Source: an uncultured Erysipelotrichaceae bacterium
GTDB lineage: Bacteria > Bacillota_I > Bacilli_A > RFN20 > CAG-826
Reading direction: 5' to 3'
Assembly (NCBI GenBank): GCA_902782395.1
Contig: CACZNF010000065.1
Span: forward strand, 1 to 5,679
Length of the DNA stretch: 5,679 nt
Shown here in pieces: positions 4,125 to 5,679 of this stretch. A program made the position numbers and the translations under genes. The stretch's first letter is position 1. Every line of letters starts with the position of its first letter. The notes beneath the pieces are model-generated. The model was given only the letters and a program-made list of their open reading frames with translations. It did no database searches and was not told the origin of the DNA.

Positions 4125-5679
4125 TTAGAAGTCGAATAGTGATAATTGATCGCTATCGTTCAAGTCATCTAAAACACCCATATCACTTAAATCTTGGACG
4201 TTTGTGGATGTGAGTTTTGTTCTTCTAAGTAAATCTTCCTTGGAGAAGAATTCACCTTTCTTTCTCTCTTCCACGACTGTGATGGCGTTGTTTTCACCTA
4301 AACCATCAATGGTAATAAACGGTGGAATAAGAGCTTTGTTTTCATAGTCCACGACGAAGTTAGAAGCATCACTTCTGTATAAGTCGATGTTTTCAAATTT
4401 ATAACCTCTTTGGACCATTTCAAGAGCGTTGATTAAGGTCTTTAATTGTTCTTGTTCTTTTGGCGAAAGTTTGACATTAGAAATGCGTTGTTGAGTACGT
4501 AATTCCTCAATTTTACTAATGATAGCATCCTTTCCTTTAATCATGGTCTTGATGTCATATTGCTTACTTCTAACAGAGAAGAAGGTCGCATAGAACTCTA
4601 AAGGATAGTAGATTTTGAAGTAACCTACTCTAACCGCCATGGTGACGTAAGCAACAGCGTGACCTTTAGGGAACATGTACTTAATCTTTTTACATGATTC
4701 GATATACCATTCAGGGACATTATTAGCCTTCATGATTTCTTCATATTGCTCTTTCAAGCCACGGCCTTTACGAACGTCTTCCATGATCATAAAGGAAATG
4801 TTACTTGGAATATTTTTACTGATGAGGTAAGTCATAATATCGTCACGACATCCGATAACTTCTTGTAATGTCGCGGTACCCGCTTTGACGAGATCATCGG
4901 AGTTGCCCTGCCAAACACCAGTACCATGGGTTAAGCCAGAAATAATAACTAAATCGGAGAATGTCTTTGGATTTGTTTCTTCCAAAACGCCTCTAACGAA
5001 TTCAGTACCGAATTCAGGAAGCAATAAAGCACCAGTCTTCGCGTTAGTGTAGTCATGTTCCATACCTAAAGCTTCCGCGCTAGAGAATAAGGAAAGAACT
5101 TTTTTATCGTTCATTGGGATGTCTTGAAGTTTAACACCAGTTAAGTCAGACATCATTTTTAACGCCATTGGGTCAACGTGACCTAAAAGGTCAAGTTTAA
5201 GAATTGTATCGTGGATGGAATGGAAATCGAAGTGTGTTGTCTTCCAGTTACTATCCATATCATCAGCAGGATATTGCACTGGTGTAAAATCATAGACTTC
5301 GTATTCAGTAGGAACAACAACGATACCACCTGGGTGCTGACCAGTTGTACGTTTGACATCAACACAGCCTGAGGCTAAATAGTGAATTTTGGCTTTTGGA
5401 TAAGAATCAACGTCTAAGCCTTTTCTTTCAATAAAGCCACGAGCAAAACCGAAAGCCGTCTTTTCCGCAACTGTTTCAATAGTACCAGCACGGAAAACAT
5501 TGTTTTCACCTAATAATACTTTTGTGTAATCATGGGCTTTAGCTTGATAGTCACCAGGGAAGTTAAGGTCAATATCAGGCGTCTTTTCAGCATTGAAGCC
5601 TAAGAATGTTTCGAATGGAATATCTTGTCCATCGTGCACCATTGGTTCACCACATATTGGGCAAACCTTATCTGGTAAA
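4125..5679 (-). CDS. polC: DNA polymerase III alpha subunit, Gram-positive PolC type, C-terminal 517 residues
   Basis: This is the replicative polymerase of low-GC Gram-positives; full-length relatives are roughly 1,400-1,450 residues, so this is about the last third. The frame is open to the right edge; an internal ATG at 5642 is not the start because VCPICGEP precedes it. That CPxC belongs to the PolC zinc-binding module. PDIDLNF (about 5579-5562) carries two catalytic aspartates, at codons 5576-5574 and 5570-5568. Other conserved PolC blocks are RAGTIETVA, RTTGQHPGGIVVVP, LKLDLLGHVDPMAL, LPEFGTEFVRGVLEE, ISGLTHGTGVWQGN and MFPKGHAVAYVTMAVRVGY. The protein ends NDSDQLSLFDF; the QLSLF is the beta-clamp-binding peptide typical of PolC C-termini. 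Nothing appears broken. The TAA stop is 2 bases from the tRNA-Pro gene, with which it shares a terminator. Confidence 0.97.
   Translation of the reverse strand, partial: LPDKVCPICGEPMVHDGQDIPFETFLGFNAEKTPDIDLNFPGDYQAKAHDYTKVLLGENNVFRAGTIETVAEKTAFGFARGFIERKGLDVDSYPKAKIHYLASGCVDVKRTTGQHPGGIVVVPTEYEVYDFTPVQYPADDMDSNWKTTHFDFHSIHDTILKLDLLGHVDPMALKMMSDLTGVKLQDIPMNDKKVLSLFSSAEALGMEHDYTNAKTGALLLPEFGTEFVRGVLEETNPKTFSDLVIISGLTHGTGVWQGNSDDLVKAGTATLQEVIGCRDDIMTYLISKNIPSNISFMIMEDVRKGRGLKEQYEEIMKANNVPEWYIESCKKIKYMFPKGHAVAYVTMAVRVGYFKIYYPLEFYATFFSVRSKQYDIKTMIKGKDAIISKIEELRTQQRISNVKLSPKEQEQLKTLINALEMVQRGYKFENIDLYRSDASNFVVDYENKALIPPFITIDGLGENNAITVVEERKKGEFFSKEDLLRRTKLTSTNVQDLSDMGVLDDLNDSDQLSLFDF

Noticed and set aside
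3938..4213. Plus-strand frame of 91 codons across the tRNA
   Set aside because: It crosses the tRNA-Pro gene, a terminator and the 3' end of polC in antisense; this is the common spurious translation of tRNA antisense (WDSNPRPLAPEA).
1..5679. CRISPR arrays, insertion sequences, att sites, UGA-Trp recoding
   Set aside because: No regularly spaced repeats, transposase or integrase motifs were seen, and all Trp codons in the genes are TGG.

Overview
The window comes from an AT-rich low-GC Gram-positive bacterium (Bacillota/Bacilli, possibly a Mollicutes-related or Erysipelotrichia-like uncultured gut lineage). The evidence is a Gram-positive-type PolC, a lipobox lipoprotein, strong SD sites, sigma-A promoters and the standard genetic code (Trp is TGG in every gene). 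The lineage is an inference; no rRNA or other phylogenetic marker was compared. All genes lie on the minus strand, so transcription runs from high to low coordinates.

Right end (5679 to 4003): the C-terminal 517 residues of the replicative polymerase PolC. A tRNA-Pro(CGG) gene starts only 2 bases after the polC stop codon, and a strong rho-independent terminator follows it. polC and the tRNA are probably co-transcribed.

Middle (3984 to 1685): a single-gene unit with its own promoter (TTGTCA, 17 bp, TAAAAT with extended -10), SD and terminator. It encodes a 731-residue lipoprotein: lipobox, a serine-rich stalk of about 115 residues, a metallophosphatase domain, a 5'-nucleotidase C-terminal domain and a possible OB-like tail. 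It is probably a surface nucleotide-scavenging enzyme.

Left end (1654 to 1): the most interesting part. A good promoter (TTGCAT, 17 bp, TATTAT) leads directly into a 62-nt element with the sequence and fold of a class I cyclic-di-GMP (GEMM-I) riboswitch. An 8-bp helix that would compete with riboswitch stem P1 encloses the SD of the next gene. The downstream operon encodes two exported proteins that share a hydrophobic N-terminal segment ending in AWF, resembling SipW/TasA-type signal regions. The first is split by a +1 frame change near 1022; restoring the frame gives a 300-residue protein. The second overlaps its SD with the end of the first, carries a GLUG-like repeat and runs off the left edge. 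I read this as a c-di-GMP-controlled surface or matrix protein operon, a plausible but unproven role.
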